Part shown: piece by piece, positions 34,661 through 43,286 of the stretch
Position numbering within the stretch: position 1 is the stretch's first letter
Layout of the letters: every line of letters starts with the position of its first letter
Source of the DNA: an uncultured Clostridia bacterium
GTDB lineage: Bacteria > Bacillota > Clostridia > Christensenellales > UBA1242
Assembly: GCA_948442695.1 (NCBI GenBank)
Contig: CAOJSF010000001.1
Location: 226,514-290,513 of the forward strand
Direction of reading: 5' to 3'
Length of the DNA: 64,000 nucleotides
Program-made: the position numbers and the translations under genes
Notes under the pieces: model-generated
What the model was told of the DNA's origin: nothing
Databases searched by the model: none
The model's input: only the letters and a program-made list of their open reading frames with translations

Positions 34661-36810
34661 TGAATCTTAATGAAGTTTTAGCACAAGAATTTGGATTGAA
34701 AGTCGAATATTCACAAAATATTATCAATCTTTTGGATGAGGGATGCACAATTCCTTTCATTGCCAGATATAGAAAGGAAATGCACGGCACTTGTGACGAC
34801 CAAACACTCCGTGCTTTTGCAGATAGATTGAAATATCTTAGAAATTTAAACGAAGAAAAGGCAAAAGTTGAAAAAGTCATCACAGAACAAGGTAAATGGA
34901 CTGATGAACTCAAAGTTTTGCTTGATAATGCAAGGACACTTACCGAGGTTGAGGATATTTATCGTCCATATAAGCCAAAAAGAAAGACTAGGGCAACAAT
35001 GGCGATTGCAAAAGGACTTGAACCTCTTGCTGATATACTTATTGCTCAATCTAAAAACTATGAAATTGAAAAAGAAGCAGAGAAATTCTTGACAGAGGAA
35101 GTGACTTCTGTCGCTGATGCAATTCATGGTGCAATGGACATCATTGCAGAACGCATTTCTGATGATGCAGAACTAAGAAAAGAACTTCGTAAACTTATTG
35201 AAGAGAAAGGTATCATAGTTTGTGAACTTGTTGAAAATGAGAACAGTGCAGTTTATGAAACTTACGCAAACTTCAAGCAAGAGGTAAAAAATCTTCCTTC
35301 TCACAGAATTCTTGCAATCAATCGTGGTGAAAAGGAAAAATGTTTGAAAGTTGACATAGAATTAAATCAAGAACTTGCTATCGGTCTTATCAACAAACAT
35401 TTTAAGAAAAATAATGCTGATACCGATAAATTTATTGAAGAGACAATACAAGATAGTTATGACAGACTTCTTTTCCCATCTCTTGAAAGAGAATGTAGAA
35501 GCAATTTGACTGACAGGGCAAACGAGCAGGCAATTAAAATGTTTGAAGTCAATTTAAAGCCTCTTCTTATGGAAGCACCTCTTAAAAACAATATAATTTT
35601 GGGTCTTGACCCTGCCTATAGAACAGGTTGTAAGATTGCGGTAATTGATAAAAACGGCAATGTCCTTGACACAACTGTCATTTATCCAACACCACCTCAA
35701 TCAAAGACAGAGGAATCTATTGCAAAACTTAAAACTCTTATAGACAAATATAAGGTTGACATAGTTTCAATCGGAAACGGAACTGCATCAAAAGAGGCAG
35801 AAATATTTGTTGCAGAACTTATTAAACATATTTCTCGTCCACTTAGTTATGCGGTGGTAAGTGAAGCGGGTGCTTCTGTCTATTCTGCTTCAAAACTGGG
35901 TGCCGAAGAATTCCCTGACTATGATGTATCTTTAAGAAGTGCAGTATCAATCGCAAGACGTCTTCAAGATCCACTTGCAGAACTTATCAAGATTGATGTA
36001 AAATCTATCGGTGTTGGTCAATATCAACATGATATGCCACAAAACAGATTGTCTGAGGTGCTTACTGGAGTTGTAGAAGACTGCGTAAACAGCGTTGGTG
36101 TTGATATAAACACTGCAAGCCCATCACTTCTTAGTTATGTTTCTGGTCTTAATATGTCAATCGCAAAAAATATCGTTTCGTATAGAGCGAAAGTCAAAGG
36201 AATCAAGAATCGTGAAGAACTTTTATCTGTTCCAAAACTGGGTCCAAAAGCCTATGAACAATGTGCTGGTTTCCTCCGTGTTGTAGGCGGTGATGATATT
36301 TTAGATAACACTGCAGTTCACCCAGAAAGTTATGATGCGACAAGAAAACTTCTTAAACTTTTTGATATGACCGAAGAAGATGTGAAAAATGGTAATATTG
36401 CAAATCTTCCTAAACTTATTGAACTTAAAGGGGAAGAGAAGGTTGCAAAAGAATGTGAAATCGGAGTTCCAACCCTTTGTGATATCACAAAAGAATTGCT
36501 TAAACCAGGCCGTGACATTCGTGAAAGTATGCCAAAGCCAGTTTTAAGAAGCGATGTAATCACAATGGAAGATCTTAAAGAGGGAATGGTTTTCTCTGGC
36601 GTTGTGAGAAATGTAATTGATTTTGGAGCGTTTGTTGATATCGGTGTGCATCAAGATGGTCTTGTTCATATAAGTCAAATTTCAGATTCATTTATCAAAC
36701 ATCCTTCAGAGGCTTTGAAGGTTGGACAAAGAGTTGAAGTAAAAATTCTTTCTGTTGACCTTGCTAAGAAGAGAATTTCTCTTACAATGAAAGGAATTGA
36801 TAAAGAATAA
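34660..36810 (+). CDS. tex: Tex-like S1 RNA-binding transcription accessory protein
   Basis: Tex is a conserved multi-domain protein that binds RNA and DNA and influences transcription and toxin expression. The 716 residues follow the standard order: N-terminal helical domain (TIPFIARYRKE), YqgF/RNase-H-like domain (LGLDPAYRTGCKIAVID), two helix-hairpin-helix motifs (NTASPSLLSYVSGL and RAKVKGIKNREELLSVPKLG), and a C-terminal S1 domain (GMVFSGVVRNVIDFGAFVDI). It is co-transcribed with the amidohydrolase-like gene upstream, with a one-base overlap. Confidence 0.96.
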   Translation: MNLNEVLAQEFGLKVEYSQNIINLLDEGCTIPFIARYRKEMHGTCDDQTLRAFADRLKYLRNLNEEKAKVEKVITEQGKWTDELKVLLDNARTLTEVEDIYRPYKPKRKTRATMAIAKGLEPLADILIAQSKNYEIEKEAEKFLTEEVTSVADAIHGAMDIIAERISDDAELRKELRKLIEEKGIIVCELVENENSAVYETYANFKQEVKNLPSHRILAINRGEKEKCLKVDIELNQELAIGLINKHFKKNNADTDKFIEETIQDSYDRLLFPSLERECRSNLTDRANEQAIKMFEVNLKPLLMEAPLKNNIILGLDPAYRTGCKIAVIDKNGNVLDTTVIYPTPPQSKTEESIAKLKTLIDKYKVDIVSIGNGTASKEAEIFVAELIKHISRPLSYAVVSEAGASVYSASKLGAEEFPDYDVSLRSAVSIARRLQDPLAELIKIDVKSIGVGQYQHDMPQNRLSEVLTGVVEDCVNSVGVDINTASPSLLSYVSGLNMSIAKNIVSYRAKVKGIKNREELLSVPKLGPKAYEQCAGFLRVVGGDDILDNTAVHPESYDATRKLLKLFDMTEEDVKNGNIANLPKLIELKGEEKVAKECEIGVPTLCDITKELLKPGRDIRESMPKPVLRSDVITMEDLKEGMVFSGVVRNVIDFGAFVDIGVHQDGLVHISQISDSFIKHPSEALKVGQRVEVKILSVDLAKKRISLTMKGIDKE

Positions 36811-37034
36811 AGATTTGAGTGATTATTACAAAACTTTTTTGCTTTGAAATTATATCAAAGCAATGAATTTTATGATAAAAAAATAAAAGATTGATAAATT
36901 AGAAGTATGCAGTTTTTAATTTATTAGTTATTGATCAAAATATTAATATTTGTTTCATTGCCATTCGTATAGTTTTAACTTTAAGTATTGACTTAATTAA
37001 AGATTTCAATTATAATAAATTGGGTGAGGTTGAT
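36811..37034. other. Intergenic region
   Basis: About 220 bp, very AT-rich. TTGACT near 36990 and TATAAT at 37011-37016 are at promoter-like spacing (about 17-18 nt) before the gene at 37035. No terminator was found after tex. Confidence 0.5.
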
Positions 37035-38555
37035 ATGAAATATCTTGAACACGAAGGTGAAAAATTCTTAGTAGTTGAGGACAGCGTCCAGTATTGTAAG
37101 AATCTTGAAAAATACTTTTTTGTGGGCTCAAAATATGCAAGCATAACTGCCGAGCAGGGCAAAGTTGGACAAAAAGTTGAAACTATTATGAAAAACGGTA
37201 TGCATGAAACTGTCAATATCGTTTCTTATGACACGGCTACTGGTTCACCTGACTGGATTGTCACTCAGGCATCTGGTGAAAAAATGGTTGTAAATGATAC
37301 AAAATTTAAAAGTATCTATCAAATGCCAAAGGATATGAAGGAAGGTGAAATAATAAAACCTAACGGACTTTATAGACCTATGGTTTTGGTAAATGAGAAT
37401 ATTGCAATAAAGACAAGTTGGGGTGAGACTCAATTCATCAAAAAAGGTGGCGTCCTTGTTGTAATGGCTTCAAATGACATTTATGGAATCCAAAAAGATG
37501 AATTTTTGGCATCTTATAATATAATTGATAATGAGAATGGTTTCACACTTTTAAACCAAAATTTGGCAAAAAAGCCTGAAATGAGAAAACCAAAGATATT
37601 TTTAAGTGTTTCATATCCTTATGACAATGAGGGCAATATGCAATTGTTACAGCAAGTTGTTCAATATTTAAATACAAAAGGTTTGACTTGTATTAATGTA
37701 AGGAAGATTGAAGATTCAAATGTCAATCTTGTCAATGAAATAAAAAATGCTTTAGAAGATTGTGAAGGTATTTTATCTGTCGCTTTCAATAAAGGCAAGG
37801 GAGAAACAAGCCCTTTTATCTATATTGGAACAGCAATGGGAGCATATTTAAATTTGCCTACTTGTATGATTGTTTCGCAAGATGTTGAAAAAAATGGAAT
37901 GCTTTTTGAGGACAATGGCACGAATGTAAAAGAGGTTCAAAATGACAATGATTTATATTCTGAAGAAAATAAAGAATTGATTAAAAATATTGACGAATTT
38001 GTTGAAGAGGTTGTCAAGAGATACAATCTAAAACTCGATGAAAAAGATTTGATTAAGTTTAAAAATGCTTTCATTGATGGAAACAAAAATGATAGAGATG
38101 CATTGCTTTCCTTTTTGAAAAACTTTTACAATGTTCAAGATAAATATTTCAATTTAGAGGATATCTATGTCAAACGCCCTTTCCAAATTAAGGCTTTTGT
38201 TGTTGAAAATGATGGTTTTTATACAACTCAAGATGGTCAGGTTTTCTTGCGAAAAGGTGACTTTTGGGTAAGTGATATAGATGACAATATTTTGTCTTAT
38301 GGTGTGACAAGTGAAAATTTCAATGCCAGATATTTAAAGGTAAATGGCAAAGAAAACACATATATTTCAAAGTATGTTCCAACAGTGGCGAAAAATATAG
38401 ATGATAAAGTGGAAATATATGGTCTTATCAATCCAGATGATAAATATAGGATGAATAAAAACAGATTTGAGCAGGGTTATAAATCCCTTAAGGATTATAT
38501 TCTTGACTTTGCCTTTCAGTCTGAATATAAGGAAGAAAATATTCAAGAATTATGA
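37035..38555 (+). CDS. Multidomain protein with deoxyribosyltransferase/TIR-like core
   Basis: A 506-residue protein I do not recognise as a whole. The first ~185 residues contain repeated short beta modules with the pattern G.P.W.V....GE..VV....F...Y (DWIVTQASGEKMVVNDTKF and KKGGVLVVMASNDIYGIQKDEF). The same pattern recurs near the C-terminus in KAFVVEND..YTTQDG...RKGDFWVSD and resembles the PGDxIV-type module. Between them, residues ~190-310 look like a nucleoside 2-deoxyribosyltransferase/TIR-like Rossmann domain: KIFLSVSYPYD, a hydrophobic EDCEGILSV strand, FIYIGTAMGAYLNLPTCMIV. The usual catalytic Glu of that fold is not obvious. GTGAGGT precedes the ATG at 37035. A stand-alone gene with its own terminator. 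Confidence 0.55.
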   Translation: MKYLEHEGEKFLVVEDSVQYCKNLEKYFFVGSKYASITAEQGKVGQKVETIMKNGMHETVNIVSYDTATGSPDWIVTQASGEKMVVNDTKFKSIYQMPKDMKEGEIIKPNGLYRPMVLVNENIAIKTSWGETQFIKKGGVLVVMASNDIYGIQKDEFLASYNIIDNENGFTLLNQNLAKKPEMRKPKIFLSVSYPYDNEGNMQLLQQVVQYLNTKGLTCINVRKIEDSNVNLVNEIKNALEDCEGILSVAFNKGKGETSPFIYIGTAMGAYLNLPTCMIVSQDVEKNGMLFEDNGTNVKEVQNDNDLYSEENKELIKNIDEFVEEVVKRYNLKLDEKDLIKFKNAFIDGNKNDRDALLSFLKNFYNVQDKYFNLEDIYVKRPFQIKAFVVENDGFYTTQDGQVFLRKGDFWVSDIDDNILSYGVTSENFNARYLKVNGKENTYISKYVPTVAKNIDDKVEIYGLINPDDKYRMNKNRFEQGYKSLKDYILDFAFQSEYKEENIQEL

Positions 38556-38560
38556 AATAT

Positions 38561-38587
38561 AAAAAGGAATTTGTAAAATTCCTTTTT
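38561..38587 (+). terminator. Rho-independent terminator
   Basis: AAAAAGGAATTT and AAATTCCTTTTT pair around a short loop. It isolates the preceding gene from the mcsA-mcsB-clpC unit. Confidence 0.8.
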
Positions 38588-38689
38588 GTTTAATTTGATA
38601 ATTTTAAAAATTAATTTAAAAAATATTTATATTTTTGATTATAACTTGAATTTATTTAAATTAATCAAAAATAGAAAAAAATATAAAAA

Positions 38690-38722
38690 TTTTGACCTTT
38701 TTTATTAAAAATTTGGTCAAAA
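38690..38722 (+). promoter_or_regulatory. Inverted repeat with CtsR-type heptads
   Basis: TTTTGACC (38690-38697) and GGTCAAAA (38715-38722) form a perfect 8-bp inverted repeat with a 17-nt centre. GGTCAAA is the half-site of the CtsR heat-shock repressor, which normally binds it as a direct repeat. The site lies 32 nt before mcsA, in the place of the promoter. Confidence 0.5.
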
Positions 38723-38753
38723 AAGATAAATTATCTTTAAAAATGAGGTAAAA

Positions 38754-38927
38754 ATGAACAAATGCCCTTATTGTAATACATCTTACAATGAAATCTTGCA
38801 AACAGGATTTGTTGGTTGCAGTCGTTGTTATGAAGAGATTGAAGAACTTCAAATTGCAGTTGAAAAAATGTATGCAGGAAAATCCCATAAAGGTAAACAG
38901 GTGGTAAAATACGATGGAAATTTATGA
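38754..38927 (+). CDS. mcsA: Minimal McsA-like single zinc-finger protein
   Basis: A 57-residue protein with CPYC and CSRC, two CxxC pairs that would bind one zinc ion. It aligns end to end with the second zinc finger of McsA (CPxCG..F..I...G..GCSxCY) and the following HxGK....GGNL segment, here HKGKQVVKYDGNL. Normal McsA is ~180 residues, with another zinc finger before and a UVR motif after; both are absent. McsA activates the McsB arginine kinase. Its reading frame overlaps mcsB by 14 nt. ATGAGGTAAAAATG provides a GAGG ribosome site. Not a fragment: start, stop and coupling are intact. Confidence 0.8.
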   Translation: MNKCPYCNTSYNEILQTGFVGCSRCYEEIEELQIAVEKMYAGKSHKGKQVVKYDGNL

Positions 38928-39924
38928 TAATATTGCAATTTCTTCTCGTATTAGACTTGCAAGAAATGTTGATGGATTAAAATTTTATACCAAACTTCAG
39001 AGTGATGTTGATGCACAATATATCACTGCATCTGTTATGAAAACTTTGGAAGAGTTTGACAATTTCAACTTTTTTTCATTGAAAGAACTTTCACTTAATG
39101 AATGTAACGCTCTTTTTGAACAACATTTAATTAGTCGTGAACTTATTGAAAATAAGGACATATCTGGTGTTGCAATAAGTGAAGATGAAAAGATAATTGT
39201 CATGATGAATGAAGAAGACCATATAAGAGAACAATGTATTGAAAATGGTTTTAATTTATATAAACCATATAGAAAATTAAGTGAAATTGATGATAAAATC
39301 TTGCAATCTTTGCCTATCGCTTTTGATGAAAAACTGGGTTTTATTACTGCCTGTCCTACAAATTTAGGAACAGGTATGAGGGCTTCTGTCATGTTGTTTT
39401 TGCCGGCTTGTGAACTTTTAGGCAAAATTGATGAAATCTATTCTCGTGCAAAAGACAACGGATTGACAATAAGAGGCATTTATGGTGAGGGCAGTAAAGC
39501 GATAGGTTATTTTTATCAAATTTCAAATCAAGGTTCTTTAGGCATGGATGAAAATGAGATTATTGATAAAGTCAGCGATTTTATCTTTTCTCTTTGCAAT
39601 GAAGAAAGGGAGATGAGGCAGGCACTTATCGAAGAAGATTATGATAAATATAGAGACTTGACTTTGCGTGCATTTGGGACAATTACAAATTGTTATTGCC
39701 TAGATGAAGATGAAATGATGGAACTTCTTGCTTCTGTCAAACTGGGGCAGGTTTTGGGCTTTATTGATATTAAATCAGATGATAAATTTCAAAAATTGTT
39801 TTATGAGGGTGCGAGTGCAAATTTAAGAGAAATTTTTGGATTATTTGACAAAAAAAAGGAAAACATTATAAGGGCGGAGTATATATCTAAAAAGGTAAAA
39901 ATTTTGGCACAAAGGAGGCTTTAA
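38914..39924 (+). CDS. mcsB: Protein arginine kinase McsB
   Basis: McsB phosphorylates arginines on misfolded proteins and marks them for ClpCP. The 336-residue protein (usual ~350) has the ATP:guanido phosphotransferase blocks SSRIRLARN (residues ~10-18), the CPTNLGTGMRASVMLFLPA loop near residue 148 and RGIYGEGSKAIGYFYQISNQGSLG. It is coupled to mcsA by overlap and to clpC by a one-base overlap (TAATG). The gene order mcsA-mcsB-clpC matches the heat-shock operon of Firmicutes, but ctsR is missing from its usual first position. Confidence 0.95.
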   Translation: MEIYDNIAISSRIRLARNVDGLKFYTKLQSDVDAQYITASVMKTLEEFDNFNFFSLKELSLNECNALFEQHLISRELIENKDISGVAISEDEKIIVMMNEEDHIREQCIENGFNLYKPYRKLSEIDDKILQSLPIAFDEKLGFITACPTNLGTGMRASVMLFLPACELLGKIDEIYSRAKDNGLTIRGIYGEGSKAIGYFYQISNQGSLGMDENEIIDKVSDFIFSLCNEEREMRQALIEEDYDKYRDLTLRAFGTITNCYCLDEDEMMELLASVKLGQVLGFIDIKSDDKFQKLFYEGASANLREIFGLFDKKKENIIRAEYISKKVKILAQRRL

Positions 39925-42374
39925 TGAATTATCAATCTTCATCTTTTTCAGACAATATTCAAAAAGTAATTAAAAACGCAAGTAAATTTGCTTTAAGATT
40001 TGGCTCAAACCTGATAGGCAGTGAGCATATTTTGTATGGACTTGTTTCGGTCAAAGATTGCCTTGCTTCAAGAATTTTAAACGAAGAGGGGGTTACGGAG
40101 AGCAATCTTTTCTCGTTCTTTGAAGAAAATGTAAGTATGGATGACATCTTTGGCATGAGTGGAAGTGTTGAGATGACACCTCGCACAAAGGATTTGTTTA
40201 GAGTTGCCCAGCAAATCGCAATTTCATTGCGTCATGCTTTTTTGGGGACTGAGCATCTTTTGCTTGCACTTTTATCTTCTTCTGGTAGTGTTGCGTATCG
40301 AATTTTAGTCAATCAGTATGATGTCGATATTGAATCGTTAAAAGCGAAGGTTATGTCTCATCTTAGTGTATTTGCTGGAGAAGAAGACAAAAAAGAAACT
40401 TCTCAAAACAATCAGCAGGGAAGCACCTTGCCAGAAAAATTGCTTGAAATGGGGACTGATATCACATTGAAAGCCAAAGAACTTAAACTGGACCCAGTAA
40501 TAGGTCGAGAAGAGGAAATTCAAAGGGTTGTTGAAATCCTTTGTCGTAAAACGAAAAATAATCCTATTTTAATTGGTGAGGCTGGTGTCGGAAAAACTGC
40601 TGTTGTGGAAGGTCTTGCTCAGGCTATTGTTTCAGGTGATGTGCCAGAAGTGCTTAAAGATAAGATTATTTATTCGCTTGAAATCGGTGGGCTTATGGCA
40701 GGCACAAAGTATCGTGGTGCAATGGAAGAAAAACTTAAAGATGCAATCGAAACCATTATTGAAAGCAAAAACATAATAGTTTTTATAGATGAAATTCATA
40801 CTTTGGCTCAGGCAGGTTCTGATAAAGGAGAAACTTCACCTGCTGATATGCTTAAACCATACCTTGCGAGGGGAGAACTTCAAACTGTTGGTGCAACAAC
40901 CACTGATGAATATAGAAAGTTTATCGAAAAAGACAAGGCTCTTGAAAGAAGATTTCAGCCTATTTTGGTAAGTCCACCTTCAGTTGACCAAACAATACAA
41001 ATCCTTAAAGGACTTAAAGACAGTTATGAAGCCTTCCACAAGATTACCATAACTGATGAGGCGATAGAGGCCGCTGCAGTGCTTTCTGATAGGTATATCA
41101 CAGATAGAAGTTTGCCAGATAAGGCAATTGACCTTATAGACGAGGCAAGCAGTAAAGCGAAGGTGAACTATACAGTAAAACCTCAAGAGGTGAGAAAGAT
41201 TGAAGAGAAGATAAAATCTCTTTCCTCAAGCAGGGATGAGGCAAGTTTGCAACGCAATTATGAAAAGGCTGCAAAACTTCAATCGGAAATAATCAATCTT
41301 GAGAACGAACTTAAAAAGAAAAATGAAAAATTTGCTGTTGGCAAAGAAAAATCTCCATCAAATTCGATAGGTGCAAATGAAATTGCCGAAGTTGTTGCAA
41401 AATGGACTGGAATTCCTGTGACAAAAATTACCGAAAGTGAGAAGGAAAAACTTGTCCATCTTGAAGATATTTTGCATAAGAGAGTTGTTGGTCAAAACGA
41501 GGCCGTTGAGGCGGTTGCAAAGGCAATCAGACGCTCAAGAGTGGGGCTTCAAGACACAAAACGCCCGATAGGTTCATTTCTATTTATGGGGCAGACTGGT
41601 GTGGGTAAAACAGAATTGTGTAAGGCTATTGCAGAGGCTATGTTTGACGATGAAAACAATATAGTCCGAATTGATATGAGTGAATTTATGGAATCGCATA
41701 GTGTTTCAAAACTTATAGGTTCTCCTCCTGGATATGTTGGTTATGAAGAGGGAGGTCAACTTACTGAAGCAATCAGACGAAGACCATATTCTGTTGTCCT
41801 TTTTGACGAAATTGAAAAGGCTCATCCTGATATCTTTAATGCACTTTTACAAATTCTTGATGACGGAAGACTGACTGATGGTCAGGGCAGGACAATTTCA
41901 TTTAAAAATACCATCATCATAATGACAAGCAATTTAGGTGCAAGAGAGGTAAAAGAACATAAAAAGCAGTTGGGATTTGGTGTGCATGAAGATGAAGAGA
42001 TTGACAGCAAGAAAATTTATATGGACGCTCTTAAAAGCAAGTTTAAGCCAGAACTTATAAATAGAATTGATGTAATTTGCATATTTGATTCTCTCAGTCA
42101 TTCAGACCTTGTTAAAATTGCCAAAATTCTTATTAAAAACATCAATAAAAGACTTAAAGAGAAGAATCTTTCACTTAAAATGACGCAAGAGGCACTTGAG
42201 TTTATTGTAGAAAAGGGTTCAAATCTCGAATATGGTGCAAGACCTCTTAAAAGGTATATTCAACAGGAAATTGAAGACCAAATCGCAGAAAAAATACTTC
42301 TCGGCCAACTTGAAAAAGAGGGTGAAATTGTCATTGATGTTGAAAATTATAAATTAACTTTTAATAATGGCTAA
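39924..42374 (+). CDS. clpC: ATP-dependent Clp protease ATPase subunit ClpC
   Basis: ClpC is the Hsp100 unfoldase that feeds ClpP and recognises phosphoarginine substrates. The 816 residues show two N-terminal Clp repeats (about 1-150), the first AAA+ module with Walker [10 protein letters not shown] at ~218-226 and Walker [10 protein letters not shown], a short middle domain with a UVR-like [18 protein letters not shown], and the second AAA+ module with GQTGVGKTE and [12 protein letters not shown], then the C-terminal D2-small domain. AGGAGG lies before the ATG. clpP is not in the window. Last gene of the operon before hpf. Confidence 0.97.
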   Translation: MNYQSSSFSDNIQKVIKNASKFALRFGSNLIGSEHILYGLVSVKDCLASRILNEEGVTESNLFSFFEENVSMDDIFGMSGSVEMTPRTKDLFRVAQQIAISLRHAFLGTEHLLLALLSSSGSVAYRILVNQYDVDIESLKAKVMSHLSVFAGEEDKKETSQNNQQGSTLPEKLLEMGTDITLKAKELKLDPVIGREEEIQRVVEILCRKTKNNPILIGEAGVGKTAVVEGLAQAIVSGDVPEVLKDKIIYSLEIGGLMAGTKYRGAMEEKLKDAIETIIESKNIIVFIDEIHTLAQAGSDKGETSPADMLKPYLARGELQTVGATTTDEYRKFIEKDKALERRFQPILVSPPSVDQTIQILKGLKDSYEAFHKITITDEAIEAAAVLSDRYITDRSLPDKAIDLIDEASSKAKVNYTVKPQEVRKIEEKIKSLSSSRDEASLQRNYEKAAKLQSEIINLENELKKKNEKFAVGKEKSPSNSIGANEIAEVVAKWTGIPVTKITESEKEKLVHLEDILHKRVVGQNEAVEAVAKAIRRSRVGLQDTKRPIGSFLFMGQTGVGKTELCKAIAEAMFDDENNIVRIDMSEFMESHSVSKLIGSPPGYVGYEEGGQLTEAIRRRPYSVVLFDEIEKAHPDIFNALLQILDDGRLTDGQGRTISFKNTIIIMTSNLGAREVKEHKKQLGFGVHEDEEIDSKKIYMDALKSKFKPELINRIDVICIFDSLSHSDLVKIAKILIKNINKRLKEKNLSLKMTQEALEFIVEKGSNLEYGARPLKRYIQQEIEDQIAEKILLGQLEKEGEIVIDVENYKLTFNNG

Positions 42375-42431
42375 TTTTGTTTGGAGAAATCAAAAGTTTT
42401 TGATAATATATAACTATAGGAGGGATATATT

Positions 42432-42965
42432 ATGAAAATTGAAATTTTAGAAAGAGGTGGCTATCAAGTAAGCCAACATCTAGAAAGAATTTTGAATGAA
42501 AAACTTGAAAAACTTCAAAAATATTTTGACGATGTGAATGTAAAAGTTGTTTGCTCTAAAAATGCAAAACAAGAAAAACTTGAAATTACTGTGACAAGCA
42601 AAGGTGTTATGTATAGAAGTGAAGTGACAACTGACAATATGTATAACAACATTGATATTGCACTTCCAAAACTTGAAAAGCAAATTGTAAGAAACAGAGA
42701 AAAGAAAATGTCAATAAAGGGCAAAGGCTCAAAACAAGAAAACTTTCTGCCATTTGAATTTATTAAAGATGAAATGGAAGAATTGCCATCAATTTATAAA
42801 CAAAAGACATTTGAACTTGAGCCTCTTCTTATAGATGATGCTAGATTTGCAATTGAGAGACTAGGTCATGATTTCTTTGTTTTCTTGAATGCTGAGACTG
42901 GCAAAATAAATATCATTTACAAGAGAAAAGACGGAAAGTTTGGTCTTATTGACCTTGTATATTAA
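42432..42965 (+). CDS. hpf: Ribosome hibernation promoting factor, long form
   Basis: Long-form HPF dimerises 70S ribosomes into inactive 100S particles in stationary phase. The 177 residues comprise an N-terminal S30AE domain (about 1-95, with RILNEKLEKLQKYFDDVNVKVV) and the C-terminal dimerisation domain (about 120-177: FELEPLLIDDARFAIERLGHDF, FLNAETGKINIIYKRKDGKFGLI). AGGAGG lies 8 nt upstream. It follows clpC by 57 nt and may be co-transcribed, which fits the stress-response context. Confidence 0.95.
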   Translation: MKIEILERGGYQVSQHLERILNEKLEKLQKYFDDVNVKVVCSKNAKQEKLEITVTSKGVMYRSEVTTDNMYNNIDIALPKLEKQIVRNREKKMSIKGKGSKQENFLPFEFIKDEMEELPSIYKQKTFELEPLLIDDARFAIERLGHDFFVFLNAETGKINIIYKRKDGKFGLIDLVY

Positions 42966-42971
42966 AATCAA

Positions 42972-43001
42972 AAATAGACAATGCAATATTGTCTATTTTT
43001 T
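42972..43001 (+). terminator. Rho-independent terminator after hpf
   Basis: AATAGACAAT and ATTGTCTATT pair around GCA(T), followed by a T-run. Confidence 0.85.
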
Positions 43002-43010
43002 AATATTAAA

Positions 43011-43102
43011 CAAACTTATTCAAAAACTTATTCAAAAACTTATTCAAAAACTTATTTAAAAACTTATTTAAAAACTTATTCAAAAACTTATTCAAAAACT
43101 TA
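43011..43102 (+). repeat. 12-bp tandem repeat array
   Basis: About seven and a half copies of CAAAAACTTATT in direct succession. Two central copies have T in place of the first C. The array ends just before a ~120-bp AT-rich region and the promoter at 43223. Confidence 0.9.
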
Positions 43103-43222
43103 GCGAAATATTAATAGTGATATTTTAGTTTTAAGGTTTTAATTTTGTTTTAATATTATAATAATAAAAAATATTTTTTATTTATATATAAATAAAAGCG
43201 GAATAATTTTTTAAATTTTTGC

Positions 43223-43251
43223 TTGACAATAGAAAGTTTTTCATATATATT
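43223..43251 (+). promoter_or_regulatory. Promoter of the transglutaminase-like gene
   Basis: A perfect TTGACA (43223-43228) and TATATT (43246-43251) have a 17-nt spacer, 35 nt upstream of the ATG. Confidence 0.75.
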
Positions 43252-43286
43252 ATATGTGATGAATTATAACATAAAAAGGAGGTTTT

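Noticed and set aside
38754-38927. mcsA fragment or pseudogene
   Set aside because: It has a ribosome site, intact stop and translational overlap with mcsB; its zinc ligands and conserved tail are complete, so it is a small gene rather than debris.
43011-43102. CRISPR array candidate
   Set aside because: The unit is 12 bp with no spacers; a CRISPR needs 23-45-bp repeats separated by unique spacers. No cas genes are nearby.
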